A stretch of DNA of 64,000 nucleotides, from assembly GCA_049487715.1 (NCBI GenBank), contig CP150589.1, forward strand, positions 186,001-250,000, read 5' to 3'. The position numbers and the translations under genes were made by a program. The notes beneath the pieces are model-generated. The model was not told where the DNA came from. It saw only the letters and a list, made by a program, of their open reading frames with translations, and did no database searches. Shown piece after piece: positions 1-10,280 of this stretch. Each line of letters begins with the position of its first letter. Position 1 is the stretch's first letter. Origin of the DNA: Pycnococcus provasolii (lineage: Eukaryota; Chlorophyta; Pseudoscourfieldiophyceae; Pseudoscourfieldiales).

Positions 1-1
1 A

Positions 2-3000
2 AAGCCATCACCGCCTTCTGCACCGCCCTCATCTTCGTCGTCAGCGTCAACTTCAGCACTCGAGCAGGAAGTTGCACGCCTATGGGATGAACTTGAAGCT
101 TCCCGGCGTGATGCGCAGGAGTATCGTGCCGCCGCTTCACGGGCGCAGGAGGAGCGTATGGATAAAATCGATTCGATGAACTCAATGCAGGCCAGCGCAG
201 GCGGGCGTAGCGAGGCTGAGATCGAGCGCCTGAAATCGGAGCACGCGAACGAGGTGAGCCGAATACGGAGACAGCACGGCGAAGAGATCGCCAAGGCGAG
301 CAGCAGCGTGAGCGCCGCGCAGGCTGAGACTGATGCCATCCGTAAGAAGCTCGATGCAGCACAATCGGGGCATCGCGCCGAGCTTGCAACGGCCGCACGC
401 GAGCGTGCGTCGCTGCAGGACACGCTTGCTGAGGTGAGGCGAGAGCTTGACACGGCTCTGTACGACAAGACGACGGCTGAGAGAGAACTCGAAGCTGCGG
501 GCACGGAAGCCGTCCGTCTCAAGGCTAGGATGGAGACGGCCCTCTCCGACCGCAGCGACGCACAGGCGGAGGCTGCCAAGGTGCGAGCCGAGAGGGATAA
601 CCTCAGCCGAATGGTTGGTCGGCAGCGACGTGAAATCGAGGCTGTGCGCGTGGCTGTGGGCGCGCCATCGCGAGCGCCGCCAGCGCCGTCGGCGGAGGCC
701 ATGCGTGCGTCGGCCGTTTCGTTCGCGGGTGGATCCCCGCCGGATGGCTCAGGAAGACTTCCTGCTACGAGCGTCTCGGCGCTTCGCCCACACCCGCTGT
801 ACGAGGCACCAGAACATATGAAAATTGCGCCGAGCATGACAGGAACCAGTGAGATCAAGTCCCGTCGCGACACGACGTTCATTGAGCAGACCGGCCTCGC
901 CGCAGAGCTGGCTAAGAATGCCAGCGGTCGCGGCGAGACAAACGACGCGAGCTTGAATCCCTTCATGGGATTCCTTGGCAGCGATACGATTGAGAAGTTA
1001 CCTGAAATCAAGCAGGGAGAGCTCGTCAACTTGGTGAAAGAAGCACTCGAGAACGCTTCGAGCGGCTCTGGTAGCAAGGTGGAAGCTGCGATGGCTGATG
1101 GCGAAGCTGCGGAAAAACGTGAACGTGAACGCGCAGATACGCTAGTGCAGGAGCTGGCAGATCTTCGCGAAAAACACAAGCAAGAAGTGTACGAGGCGGA
1201 GCACACCAGCGCCGAACGTGTTGAGACACTCGAGAAGCAGTTAAAAGAGGTGCGTGAGAAGCTTGCGAAGACAGAAAACCTGCTGCGCGAGGAGCACGCA
1301 AGCGCCATTAAGTCACGCGACGACAACATCAAACGCCTCGAGGCGGCTGTCGCTGCGGCAAAGCGCGTCTTCACTGCTTGCGATGCCCTCGAGGGGGTTG
1401 CACGCGACGCCGGAGCGAGCCTGCCAGGAGCGAAGACGGTTGTCGATGCCGATGCAGGAAGCATGGCAGCGCCACGTGCACCTCCGCAGATAAGCGCTCA
1501 GCTTATGCGTCGCGCTGCAATGGCGAAGCTTGCGGCGCGCGCCTGGCGCGATAACTCCGCCGAAAGACGCAACGTCGGAAAACCCGTCACATCTCCGGCG
1601 GACATCAAGGATGCCGCTGCCACACTCGACGCGTCAGCCATCTTCGGTGCGGGACTGAAAGAACGCCCCGATCTCATTCAGCGGCTTGCGCAGAAAGCGT
1701 CAATGTATTGTTGCCCCGCTGGTGGCGTGCTCATCCTGCAGGGCCAAACATCGGACAATCCTGAGCTGTACGTGGTAGACTCAGGTAGCCTTGATGTCGT
1801 GCTAGGTGCCGGCGAATCCGGCCGCAAACCTGGCAAGTTGCTGCACACCGCACTACGAGGTGAGGTGCTTGGTGAAGTTGCAGTTGTCCTTGGCGAGCCG
1901 AGAGCTGCCACAGTGCGTGTGAGCCACGGCGGGGATGCCATTTTGTTCGTGTTTGCAAAGAACGATGTCGACGAAGTACTCTCGGATGCGCCCGACGTTT
2001 TGGACGAGCTTCGCAAAATTGCGCGCAAACGCAAGGAGGAGGCTGTGGCGGCTGATGGTCCTACGTTGAAGCCGGCGGCGGTCTTGCTGACGCTCACGCA
2101 GCGTGAGCCTAAGAGTGGAGACGCCGACACCGAGTTACCCACCACATCTTCGTCGGATTCTGGGGATGTGGCTGGAGGAGCAGATGCTCGTGTGAAGATG
2201 CTTGGCTCGTCAGCGGCGCTGATAAAATCGCTCAAAAAGAGCGTCGAGACGTGGAGCTCGCGCGCCGGCGAGCTCGAGGCGGAGCTTGAGAAGCTTGCTG
2301 AATCTCACCGGCTTGACTTGGACAGCATGAAACAACGGACGACAGCGGCGCTCGCTGTCGCACCTGCACCAGCCCCAATGTCAGGCATGGATGGAGCGGA
2401 TGAGGTGCACGACATATTCGCCGCCGCGCTTGCCGAGGAAGAATTGCGGTCGGAAGCGGAGGCGAGTCGAACGCGACAAGTGCAGCTCGAGCAGGACACG
2501 GCACGCCTTCGCCTGGCTCTGGAGGAGGCGCAGCGTGAGGCTGCTTCACTACGAGGTGGATACCAACCACCACCTTCGACGTCTGCCACAGCAGCAATGG
2601 CTGTCGAGGCGGCATCCCTGACCACGTCGACTCCCGCGACGGCTTACGCGCTAGCACCAGTGCCTGCTTCTCCCGGCGTGACTCACTCCGGCGTGGTGGC
2701 GATGGGCGTGCCGGCTGGCTACTCGGTGCCATCGCGAGAGAACACGGCGGCTGCGTCGTACGCGCCCAGCCCGTGGGGTCCCGGAGGCACGCCTCATCCA
2801 GGCCTGGCGCCAGCGGTATCTGCGCAGCCGACATCTCCGCTCGCGCGCATGGCGACATGGGGCACCACAGTCGCGACGCCGACGACGGCGGTGGCGATGG
2901 CGCCGTCGCCAATGCCGTATTACACGGGTCCCACCTTGCCCCTCGCCGACGAGCAAGAAGAGACGAGCCGAAGCGCGCTGCTTGACCGCCTGCGTAGCAC

Positions 3001-3181
3001 GAAGGACCAGGTGCGCCACTTTGGCGACGCGCTCGTCGTGGTATCGACGCCGGGTGGTGGTGTTGGCGGTGGCAGCGCTCTTCCAACAGCGCCTAGTGCT
3101 CGTCGACCTCCGTTGAGTCCTGCGGAGGCGCACGCAAGCCAGATTGACATGATCGACTCTCTGCTTCACCAACTAGGCTAG
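2..3181 (+). CDS. Coiled-coil protein with a cyclic-nucleotide-binding domain (5' partial)
   Basis: The frame is open from base 2, so the gene starts before the window; the first internal ATG is at 158. Counting from that ATG, residues about 20-165 and 310-400 are charged heptad-like coiled coil. Residues about 525-617 form a cNMP-binding domain whose phosphate-binding cassette reads GEVAVVLGEPRAATV, with the glutamate and arginine that bind the cyclic phosphate. In known families an alanine after that arginine (RAA) is the cAMP-type form and a threonine the cGMP-type, so cAMP is the likelier ligand. Low-complexity Ala/Pro/Thr segments and another coil follow, ending in a short helical tail. 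No kinase or channel part is visible, so a scaffold or regulator is inferred. The next gene downstream, same strand, is a cyclic-nucleotide phosphodiesterase. The domain call is secure; the cellular role is unknown. Confidence 0.85.
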   Translation, partial: KPSPPSAPPSSSSSASTSALEQEVARLWDELEASRRDAQEYRAAASRAQEERMDKIDSMNSMQASAGGRSEAEIERLKSEHANEVSRIRRQHGEEIAKASSSVSAAQAETDAIRKKLDAAQSGHRAELATAARERASLQDTLAEVRRELDTALYDKTTAERELEAAGTEAVRLKARMETALSDRSDAQAEAAKVRAERDNLSRMVGRQRREIEAVRVAVGAPSRAPPAPSAEAMRASAVSFAGGSPPDGSGRLPATSVSALRPHPLYEAPEHMKIAPSMTGTSEIKSRRDTTFIEQTGLAAELAKNASGRGETNDASLNPFMGFLGSDTIEKLPEIKQGELVNLVKEALENASSGSGSKVEAAMADGEAAEKRERERADTLVQELADLREKHKQEVYEAEHTSAERVETLEKQLKEVREKLAKTENLLREEHASAIKSRDDNIKRLEAAVAAAKRVFTACDALEGVARDAGASLPGAKTVVDADAGSMAAPRAPPQISAQLMRRAAMAKLAARAWRDNSAERRNVGKPVTSPADIKDAAATLDASAIFGAGLKERPDLIQRLAQKASMYCCPAGGVLILQGQTSDNPELYVVDSGSLDVVLGAGESGRKPGKLLHTALRGEVLGEVAVVLGEPRAATVRVSHGGDAILFVFAKNDVDEVLSDAPDVLDELRKIARKRKEEAVAADGPTLKPAAVLLTLTQREPKSGDADTELPTTSSSDSGDVAGGADARVKMLGSSAALIKSLKKSVETWSSRAGELEAELEKLAESHRLDLDSMKQRTTAALAVAPAPAPMSGMDGADEVHDIFAAALAEEELRSEAEASRTRQVQLEQDTARLRLALEEAQREAASLRGGYQPPPSTSATAAMAVEAASLTTSTPATAYALAPVPASPGVTHSGVVAMGVPAGYSVPSRENTAAASYAPSPWGPGGTPHPGLAPAVSAQPTSPLARMATWGTTVATPTTAVAMAPSPMPYYTGPTLPLADEQEETSRSALLDRLRSTKDQVRHFGDALVVVSTPGGGVGGGSALPTAPSARRPPLSPAEAHASQIDMIDSLLHQLG

Positions 3182-5132
3182 TAACGCGTGCGCGCGTAAG
3201 TAACAACGAAATTACGAGAATGATATATATTGTTTTTTTAAGAGAAACAAACCAGTAGTGTCAACAAGCGCCCAAGAAAGAACCTCCGAAACGAGCAAAG
3301 GAGAAAGCAATAATAACACGATGCTCTGCACGACCCGCGAGACTTGGACGAGCGTTTCTCATCAAGGAAAGCCGCGAGGGTGGAACACCGGTCGACTCCG
3401 TTAACACGCCTACCTACTGTACTGTAGGTGGTGTTAATCGTGCGCACAAAGAGTCAACTTTGCCCGTTTGCCAAAACCACACACACAAAAAAAGGATAAA
3501 ACGAATTCCTGACCACCTTCGGGCACCAACAAGCGTATCACCACCGTCTTTGATCATATGCAACTTGCTACGGTAAGTTACCTCAGCATTAGCGCCAGCC
3601 AGAAGAATCCCTCCGTCGTAGAAGTAGGTACTTTGTGACGCATTCCTTCCCCGCGGGTTTCGTCTGGTACTCGATACTCGATACTCGGTACTCGGAACGA
3701 CAGATTGCGCGAAGAAAAAGAGAAACCAGAATTCGTTTATGTAGTCCACAATTTCGCAGGAAACTTACCAGGTTGTTTGTGGCCTTCCTACTACTGGCCT
3801 CCATCCACCTCGCCAGTCGCCGCTCATATGCACGAGCCTACTAACTAGTCTATGATAAGAGGTGCTCTCGTACTATTCTTCTCAACCACTAATATTGAAC
3901 TTAACTGTGTTAGCTTGAGGTCTGACACATCGAGCTGTGTCAGCCATATTCGCTTTTTCATCTTGAAAAGCACACCAATTCAGCACACCAATTGACACAC
4001 CAATTGACACACCAATTGACACACCAATTGCTTCATTTCATGCCTTCATGCCTTCCTTCATGAACATGGCACATCTTTCTTCTGAATTACTGTATTCCAA
4101 TTTTCCAATTTATTAATTTTCCAAGACGAATTTTCCAAGACGAATTTTCCAAGACGAATTTTCCAAGATGCAGAATTCATCGAGAGAATTGAGAGAGAAT
4201 TGGCCATGGGAAGAAAGTGTTTGCGCCAACCAACCACTCCCTTTCAAGAGTACTGTAAGTTTACAGGCCACAAAGTACCACAGCGTAGAATCATCCTAGC
4301 GCCTTGTGTGTGAGTTTCTCTGACAAGCGGCTTACATCACAGTACGGGATCACACCACCTGGTAGCCTGGAGGGGAAACGCTTTGAGCTGCTTTTCTGCG
4401 CCAAGAAGCCTCCCCCTAAAGTTTCCTTTTTCGTTTTTATTACTTGAGGAGGATAGCGCCAACTTTCCGCCAAGCAAGAATAAAGTACCACCTCTGAGTG
4501 AACGCGTAACCTTATTGCGCGGCTCCGGGAACGAAGAAATAAGCACGCGGCTTAAGCTGCGGTCTGCGCGTATTAGGTGAGGGTGAGCAACGGCGCAGCC
4601 GGTCGAGTCTTGTTAAGCTTACACTCGAGGGGGCGAGCAACGGCGCAGCCGTGCGAGTCTTGTTAAGCTTACACTCCCGGAGGGTGAGCAACGGCGTAGC
4701 CGTGCGAGTCTTGTTAAGCTTACACTCCCGGAGGACGAGCAACGGCGCAGCCGTGCAAGTTTTGTTGGCTTACCTATAAGTACATTCGAGACACACTCAG
4801 CTCAGCTCGTGTATCAGTACTGGGCGTGTGTATCTAAGCGAGCGAGCGACGTTCGAGACACACTCGTGATACCGTGGCGCGTTACAGGGAGTTTGCTCTT
4901 GCTCTCGTTTCGTCTGTGAGCTGGAGCTGATTCGTGTGTGCCCTGTTACTGCTTCAAGGGTGCGCCACCGGCTGACCGTGTGCGCTCTGCCACTGCACTG
5001 CACTGCACTGCACTGGCTTACTTACTGGCTAATTAACGATAGTCGTGAACAGCTTAAGCGTGTGTGTGTTGTGCGATTTGCTCACCTCCATACTTCTTTC
5101 AAAGTGCTTGAGTGCGTGCAAACCTTCTAAAT
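3182..5132. other. Intergenic spacer with several short tandem repeats
   Basis: I see no credible gene in these 1.95 kb. The spacer is more AT-rich than its neighbours. It holds a run of about four 14-bp units built on acacaccaattg (about 3970-4032), four units of attttccaagacga (about 4105-4170), four copies of a 51-bp unit (4578-4775) and an actgc pentamer run (about 4990-5015). The last part must contain the 5' UTR and promoter of the phosphodiesterase gene. Confidence 0.7.
4578..4775. repeat. 51-bp tandem repeat, four copies
   Basis: Four successive units each contain gagcaacggcg, then gcgagtcttgttaagctt and acactc. The unit anchors lie at 4585, 4635, 4686 and 4737, a period of 50-51 bp. 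The last copy is the most diverged. The array sits about 350 bp upstream of the phosphodiesterase start; a regulatory role is possible but not shown. Confidence 0.85.
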
Positions 5133-8100
5133 ATGGCGTCGTCATCTTCGTCGACTTCAACATCGGTGCTCCTTTCGCTAAACGTCTCGCTGCACAGCAA
5201 GGGATGGCTGCAAGGGCTCCTTGGTGTGGGAGGTACGTGGAGTGAGCGCATACTTCGAGCGGAAACGTCGTCATCCGGGTCGTCTCAACGAATCGCGTGG
5301 CACATTTTGAAGAGAGTTCCCGTTTTAGAAACTCCGTCGAAAAGTACCGAAATGGTGGCGTGCGGGGCATACACGCAAGATGACGAGGTTGTGCTCGTGC
5401 TGCAGCAACCGAACAGAAGAAAAGCCGCGACGACGAACCGACTCAGAGTACGCAACACCGACGACGCGGCGAAAATTGTCGCGCTCGCGCTCTCGTGCTG
5501 CACACAGCAGGTGAACGACATGCCCGCGTCGCCAACCAAGTCATCAAACAGCGTCGCGCCAAGCCCCGTGCAAGCGCCAGCGCCGAGTCGGGACTTGTCG
5601 GCGATTTTAACGCCAACGCCAACTGCAACTGCAAGTGGAGGGGAAGGTGGTCGAGATACGACGCCGTCGAAAAGAACGCGCGGTGGGAACCACGGTCCGG
5701 ACATCGTTCTCGGCAGCGCTGAGCCGTCCATGCCGACGACGCAGAACGTGCGGCGCAAGTCGGGCATACCGGCTTTGAGCGACACGGGAAGCCGAGGCTC
5801 CGGCGACTCCTACTCCGGAATCGCGAGCCGGCGCGTCGGCGCAGCAGGCTCTCAGCTTCTGCGCATGAATACGAAGAGACTCAGCCTGAGAGACACCGAT
5901 GACGCGAACGTCGCGAACGAAGCGCAGATGCAGGGCGTGCTCAAGTTCGTGAGCATGATGGACGGCCTCTTCGCGGGCCTGCAGCTCGACGCCTCGCTCG
6001 GGCTGCGCATCGACGCGCTCAAGTCCGTGCTCGGCGTGCTGGTGGAGCAAATCCAGAGTAAGTCGGAACACGACACCGGCTTCGCAGCTGCGTTCAGCGT
6101 GCTCCGGAACGTGTGCGGCAAGTTGCTGAACTGCGATCGTAGCAGCCTCTTCGTGCTGATGCACGACGACATGACCGACGCGCCGTACCTGTGGACGTTG
6201 CTCGACCATGGCCAGGAGCTGCGCATCGCCGCAGACCGGGGACTGTCCGGCCACTGCGCGACGCACCGCGAGGTGGTGAACGTCCTCGATGCCTACGAAG
6301 ACCCGCGCTTTGACAGCCGGGTGGACAAGTCAACGGGGTACAAGACCATCGGCGTGATGTGCGTGCCTGTGCTCGCGACGAAAAAGTCGTCGAGACTAAG
6401 CGCCACTTCCGACTCCTTTGACGTCGAAATGTCGAAATGTCGAAATGTCCCCGCCGCCGCCAACGTCGAGCAGGAGTGCATAGGAGTGCTGCAGATCGTG
6501 AACAAAATCGGAGATGACAAGGCATTTAACGAGTCGGATCAGAAGGTTCTGGAGGCTTTCGCAACGCTGAGCTCTGTCGTGATCAGCTCCGCACAGACCA
6601 TAGCCGACGAAGCGCGCACGCATGAGCGAGTCGAGATGCTGAACGGAGTGAGTCAGGCGGTGAGCAGTACGCTTCAGGCGGAAGTGATCGCAAAACGGGC
6701 TTCTGATAACATTTCTCATTACTTGCAGGATGCGATCGTGCACGTCGTGATGAACGACGAGATTGATGGCTGCCTTTCCCTGCTTGGCAGCATCAGCTAC
6801 GAGAACGACATTCCATTTCAGCTGTTGAAACTTCAGATCGAGCACGGCGACGATCTTGTCGATTACGCGTACGAAAATCTTAGCATCGCCGAAATTTGCA
6901 TGATTACGAATGACATCGTGCACGTCTCTGACATCTCAAGTGCTGGAAGCACAATGCTAGGCGTTAAGTTGGAGCTTGCGCACATTCATAGGATTGCACA
7001 GTGGGATGGCGATGAACTGAGAAGCTGCGCCGCAATCCCACTTCACCGCATGGCTGTGAACGAGGATAATGCGCCAATCGGCGCCATGTGCGTCTATGCG
7101 CCATTTGAAGTGATCGGGTCAATCGAGGCGGAGGCACTTCACGCCGTTTCGGCCGTTGTTGGGTCGGCGATTGCAAATGCATCTGCATTCGAAAAGGCAA
7201 AGGCGCGAGGCAACGCCTCCGCATTTTACGATGCGTACGCCAAGGCTATGGGCGAAGATAAAGATGATTCTAGTGACCCAGAAGGATCGAACGACAGCTC
7301 AAAAGACGCCAAGTCGGGTAAAAACCCGTCACTTTTGGTTGAGAACTTGCTTCGCTCAGGCGACATTTCGGCAGATTTGACTGATAACACGCCTGCATAC
7401 GACACGTCAAGAAGCTTTGACATTTCTTTGGTGAATTTCGACGACGACTCTGAAATCAAGTTACCAGCTGAGCCTGTGCCGGCGCCGGAGAGCATCGACG
7501 ACATCTCGTTCAACGCGCTTGACTATGGCCCGCTCGAACTCGTGGTGATTGTCTGCCACATGTACGCGCGCCACGACCTGGTCAGGAGAGCCAAAATGAA
7601 CCCAACCACTCTGTATCGCTTCGTGTACGAGACGATGAAGGCGTACGAGGATAATCCATTTCACAACTGGCAGCACGCTGTGACAGTTTTTCAGATTGCG
7701 AGCGTTGTCGCAAAGAGAATACGGGAAGCTCAGAACAAAGACTACCCGCCTCGGTCGTTTTTGCTCAACGACCTCGATGTGCTTTCGCTGCTCACAGCCG
7801 CTATCTGTCACGATATGGGTCATCCTGGCACGACGAACTTGTTTCACGTCAACACGTTCAGCGAGCTGGCGATGACGTACAATGATCATAGCGTGCTTGA
7901 GAACTTCCACAGTGCGTGCGCGGCGCGTCTTCTCAGAGACGATAACACGAACATCCTGAGTAGTCTGTCCATGGAAAACTACAAAACTTGCCGGCGCATG
8001 ATATGCACCGCAATTCTCGGCACGGATATGTCATGTCACGACAAGTACCTGAATATGCTCGAGTCACGAATCGTCACGACGGCCGATCCTGAGACGAAGC

Positions 8101-8516
8101 AGCCGGTGTACACTCACACGCTGAAGGATACGAGCATAGAGGATCGCGAGCTTGTTGTGCAGTCTCTGCTCCACGCCGCAGACCTTTCCAACCCAACGAG
8201 GGGAGACGAGCTGAGCCGGAAGTGGGCAACGATGCTGGCTGACGAGATGAAGCTGCAGGTGAGCAAGGAGAAAGAGCTTGGCGTTCCGTATTTACCTTTC
8301 ATGGAGGCTGGATTTAGCGTTGGTGGTGAAGTTTTCTTCGTCAGCACTTTCGTCGATGGCATATGGGGAGCAGTCTCAAGAGTGTTCCCATCTTGTCAGA
8401 TATTCTACGACAACATGACGAACTTGCTTGAGTCGTATCATGCCGAGATGGTTGCAGCAAAAAGTGCTGCGTCGCCTCGTAAAAGTGCTGAATCAAGTAC
8501 AAAAAGTCTTTTTTAA
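5133..8516 (+). CDS. GAF-domain 3',5'-cyclic nucleotide phosphodiesterase
   Basis: This class I PDE (1127 aa) should hydrolyse cAMP and/or cGMP. The ATG at 5133 (aaatATGG) is the first good start. After a low-complexity N-terminus, residues about 312-486 are a GAF domain carrying an NKI...FNESDQ segment like the NKFDE motif of PDE GAF domains. A second, diverged GAF lies at about 493-683. The catalytic PDEase_I domain spans about 797-1106: HNWQHA at 844, HD at 893-894, ILGTDMSCHD, and the metal-ligand Asp at 1017 in HAADLSNP. Two positions differ from the family norm. HDxDH reads HDMGH, with Gly at 896. The near-invariant purine-clamping Gln appears to be Glu1066, in GGEVFF. The upstream gene encodes a cyclic-nucleotide-binding protein. 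Family assignment is secure; substrate preference is not. Confidence 0.95.
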   Translation: MASSSSSTSTSVLLSLNVSLHSKGWLQGLLGVGGTWSERILRAETSSSGSSQRIAWHILKRVPVLETPSKSTEMVACGAYTQDDEVVLVLQQPNRRKAATTNRLRVRNTDDAAKIVALALSCCTQQVNDMPASPTKSSNSVAPSPVQAPAPSRDLSAILTPTPTATASGGEGGRDTTPSKRTRGGNHGPDIVLGSAEPSMPTTQNVRRKSGIPALSDTGSRGSGDSYSGIASRRVGAAGSQLLRMNTKRLSLRDTDDANVANEAQMQGVLKFVSMMDGLFAGLQLDASLGLRIDALKSVLGVLVEQIQSKSEHDTGFAAAFSVLRNVCGKLLNCDRSSLFVLMHDDMTDAPYLWTLLDHGQELRIAADRGLSGHCATHREVVNVLDAYEDPRFDSRVDKSTGYKTIGVMCVPVLATKKSSRLSATSDSFDVEMSKCRNVPAAANVEQECIGVLQIVNKIGDDKAFNESDQKVLEAFATLSSVVISSAQTIADEARTHERVEMLNGVSQAVSSTLQAEVIAKRASDNISHYLQDAIVHVVMNDEIDGCLSLLGSISYENDIPFQLLKLQIEHGDDLVDYAYENLSIAEICMITNDIVHVSDISSAGSTMLGVKLELAHIHRIAQWDGDELRSCAAIPLHRMAVNEDNAPIGAMCVYAPFEVIGSIEAEALHAVSAVVGSAIANASAFEKAKARGNASAFYDAYAKAMGEDKDDSSDPEGSNDSSKDAKSGKNPSLLVENLLRSGDISADLTDNTPAYDTSRSFDISLVNFDDDSEIKLPAEPVPAPESIDDISFNALDYGPLELVVIVCHMYARHDLVRRAKMNPTTLYRFVYETMKAYEDNPFHNWQHAVTVFQIASVVAKRIREAQNKDYPPRSFLLNDLDVLSLLTAAICHDMGHPGTTNLFHVNTFSELAMTYNDHSVLENFHSACAARLLRDDNTNILSSLSMENYKTCRRMICTAILGTDMSCHDKYLNMLESRIVTTADPETKQPVYTHTLKDTSIEDRELVVQSLLHAADLSNPTRGDELSRKWATMLADEMKLQVSKEKELGVPYLPFMEAGFSVGGEVFFVSTFVDGIWGAVSRVFPSCQIFYDNMTNLLESYHAEMVAAKSAASPRKSAESSTKSLF

Positions 8517-8928
8517 AAAAATGATATCAACAGTGTTGTTCATAGCTATGTGTATAAATAAAGCGGCTTTACTTTTATTCCTCTTCTTGAAATCAAACAT
8601 CACTGTACATAGTAGATAGATAAGTGGGTAAATCAAAGAAGTAACAATCGTATCATATTAATTATCATCTGCAAAACTTTGAAGGAAAAAAAAACGTCGT
8701 CCGTAAAAGACGACTCGCGCACTGAGCGCTACAAAAGACCACCCGTTCGAAATTCGATCCATGCGCCGATACTATACCTGGTGATACCCGGTAACACGCG
8801 GTGGAGGTCGTCCATGTCGCGGTCCATGTGTACGTGGTGACGGTGGTGGTCTATGATTTGAAAAAATGTTGTCATTAAAATGTGATTAAAAAAGAAAGAA
8901 AAAACTACCTCGCAGAATTCCCGTCCCC
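8517..8928. other. Spacer between convergent genes
   Basis: This spacer holds the 3' ends of the phosphodiesterase (+) and malate dehydrogenase (-) genes. A tgtataaataaag poly(A)-signal-like stretch lies near 8550. A perfect 6-bp hairpin with a 7-base loop lies at 8696-8714 and, read on the minus strand, is followed by a T run. I see no gene. Confidence 0.6.
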
Positions 8929-10035
8929 TTACGCGCTCGCGTGCGCACCAGCGGCAGCGCTGGCGAACGCAACTCCCTTGTCAATGCTTCCCTTGAGTTC
9001 CGCCTTAAGCTGCGTGAGTCCTTCCTGCTCGAACGGCGAAAGCGGCCCAAGGCCGAACACTTCCTCCGCGCCGGTCGGTCCAAGTTTCACCTTGGAGGCG
9101 AAGAAGTTGAGTCCTTCGACGACCGTCGAGTCGACGTAGGCGCACTCGACGACAGACTCGCCGCTGAGTGCACGAAGGCACGACTCGGCGAATTGCGCGG
9201 CTGCATACGCCATGGACAGTGTGGCGGACCCTCCTCCCGCCTTCGCCTCGACCACCTCCGTTCCGGCATCCTGTATGCGCGCCGTGAGCGCCTGCACGTC
9301 CGCCTGCGAGAGCTGCGAGAGGCACCCGGCGGGCGCCACCTGGCTGAGGAGCGGCAGGATGGTTTTTCCCGCGTGTCCTCCGACAACGGGTATGTCGACA
9401 TCCTCCGGTCGCACGACGCCGTTCGCCTTTTCGGCGACAAATCGTCGAGCACGCACGACGTCGAGCGTGGTGACACCGAAGAGTCGCCTTTTGTCGTAGA
9501 CTCCGTTCGCCTTGAGGATTTCGGCGGCGATGGGCACTGTGCTGTTGACTGGGTTGGAGATGATGGCGACGAAAGCGTTGGGGCACGCCTTTGCGATCCC
9601 TTCGACGAGCGTCTTGACGATTCCCGCGTTGATGTTGAAGAGGTCGTCACGCGTCATGCCCGGTTTTCGTGGAACACCCGCGGGTATGATGACGAGGTCG
9701 CATCCTGTGAGACACGGAATTAAAGCATCCTGTCCTGCGAATCCCACGCACGTTGACGAGGTATCACAGTGCGAGAGGTCGACACCCACTCCTGGCGTGA
9801 TTGGCGCGACATCGTAGAGGTGAAGTTTTGACACGCGTGCGTTAAGTTTTAACAGCAGGCTCAAAGGCTGTCCGATTCCACCAGCCGCACCGAGGACAGC
9901 AACTTGAAAGCCTTTCATTCTTCCTTGAAAGGAGGTAGGTGTAGAATGAATCGGAGGAGTGGCAGCAGAGGAAGGATTGAGGTGAGCAGCGAGTACGTGT
10001 AAGCGCGAACGATGTGCTCCTGATGTCGCGTCCAT
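8929..10035 (-). CDS. Malate dehydrogenase, NAD-dependent, peroxisomal/glyoxysomal type
   Basis: This enzyme (368 aa) interconverts malate and oxaloacetate with NAD. It belongs to the MDH type 1 family shared by mitochondrial and glyoxysomal forms. Visible motifs are the Rossmann glycine loop [11 protein letters not shown], the mobile-loop region [32 protein letters not shown], and the catalytic histidine in [14 protein letters not shown]. About 40 residues precede the Rossmann fold. Residues 11-19 read RLHVLAAHL, which fits the PTS2 peroxisomal signal R-L-x5-H-L exactly. Plant glyoxysomal MDH carries such a signal at the same place. The ATG at 10035 is the start that includes it. The C-terminus (AHASA) is not a PTS1. 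The gene runs divergently from aconitase, with a mobile element between them. Confidence 0.95.
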   Translation of the reverse strand: MDATSGAHRSRLHVLAAHLNPSSAATPPIHSTPTSFQGRMKGFQVAVLGAAGGIGQPLSLLLKLNARVSKLHLYDVAPITPGVGVDLSHCDTSSTCVGFAGQDALIPCLTGCDLVIIPAGVPRKPGMTRDDLFNINAGIVKTLVEGIAKACPNAFVAIISNPVNSTVPIAAEILKANGVYDKRRLFGVTTLDVVRARRFVAEKANGVVRPEDVDIPVVGGHAGKTILPLLSQVAPAGCLSQLSQADVQALTARIQDAGTEVVEAKAGGGSATLSMAYAAAQFAESCLRALSGESVVECAYVDSTVVEGLNFFASKVKLGPTGAEEVFGLGPLSPFEQEGLTQLKAELKGSIDKGVAFASAAAGAHASA

Positions 10036-10182
10036 GAACGCTTCGGGACCCGGGAATGAGCCGCCCGGGGGGAGGTGAAATGGTGTTCTGCGGCGGGGGG
10101 CAGCGGCGGCCTCGCAGGGGGGAAAAAGGCGGAAAAAAAAGAAAAAACCAGAAGCGTCCAGAAGAAGAAGAAGAAACGAAAC

Positions 10183-10220
10183 AAACCCTAACCCTAGGCC
10201 CTCCCCCCGGAAACCCTAAT
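10183..10220. promoter_or_regulatory. Telomere-like motif upstream of malate dehydrogenase
   Basis: Two CCCTAA-type units at 10183-10198 and a further aaaccctaat at 10210-10220 lie 150-190 bp upstream of the MDH start codon. The AAACCCTAA form equals the plant telo-box. Regulatory function here is an inference from position and recurrence. Confidence 0.45.
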
Positions 10221-10268
10221 GCCTGGGTAAGAGGACGGCAGGTGTAGATATTTTATTCCTAAGGTTAG

Positions 10269-10280
10269 GAGGAAGTGGGG
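10269..10280. repeat. Left copy of 12-bp flanking direct repeat
   Basis: The sequence gaggaagtgggg abuts the left end of the inserted element and recurs at 11949-11960, directly after its right end. This has the form of a target-site duplication. Confidence 0.8.

Noticed and set aside
3835-3910. Possible rRNA fragment (ctctcgtact resembles the large-subunit sarcin-ricin loop on the opposite strand)
   Set aside because: The match is only about ten bases and the flanks do not follow any rRNA sequence I know.
8696-8765. tRNA-like or Pol III ncRNA on the minus strand (box-A-like tagcgctcagt, hairpin with 7-base loop, T run)
   Set aside because: The anticodon-like loop would read UUA with a C at position 37, and no T-arm or acceptor pairing follows before the T run. 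Only the hairpin itself is certain.
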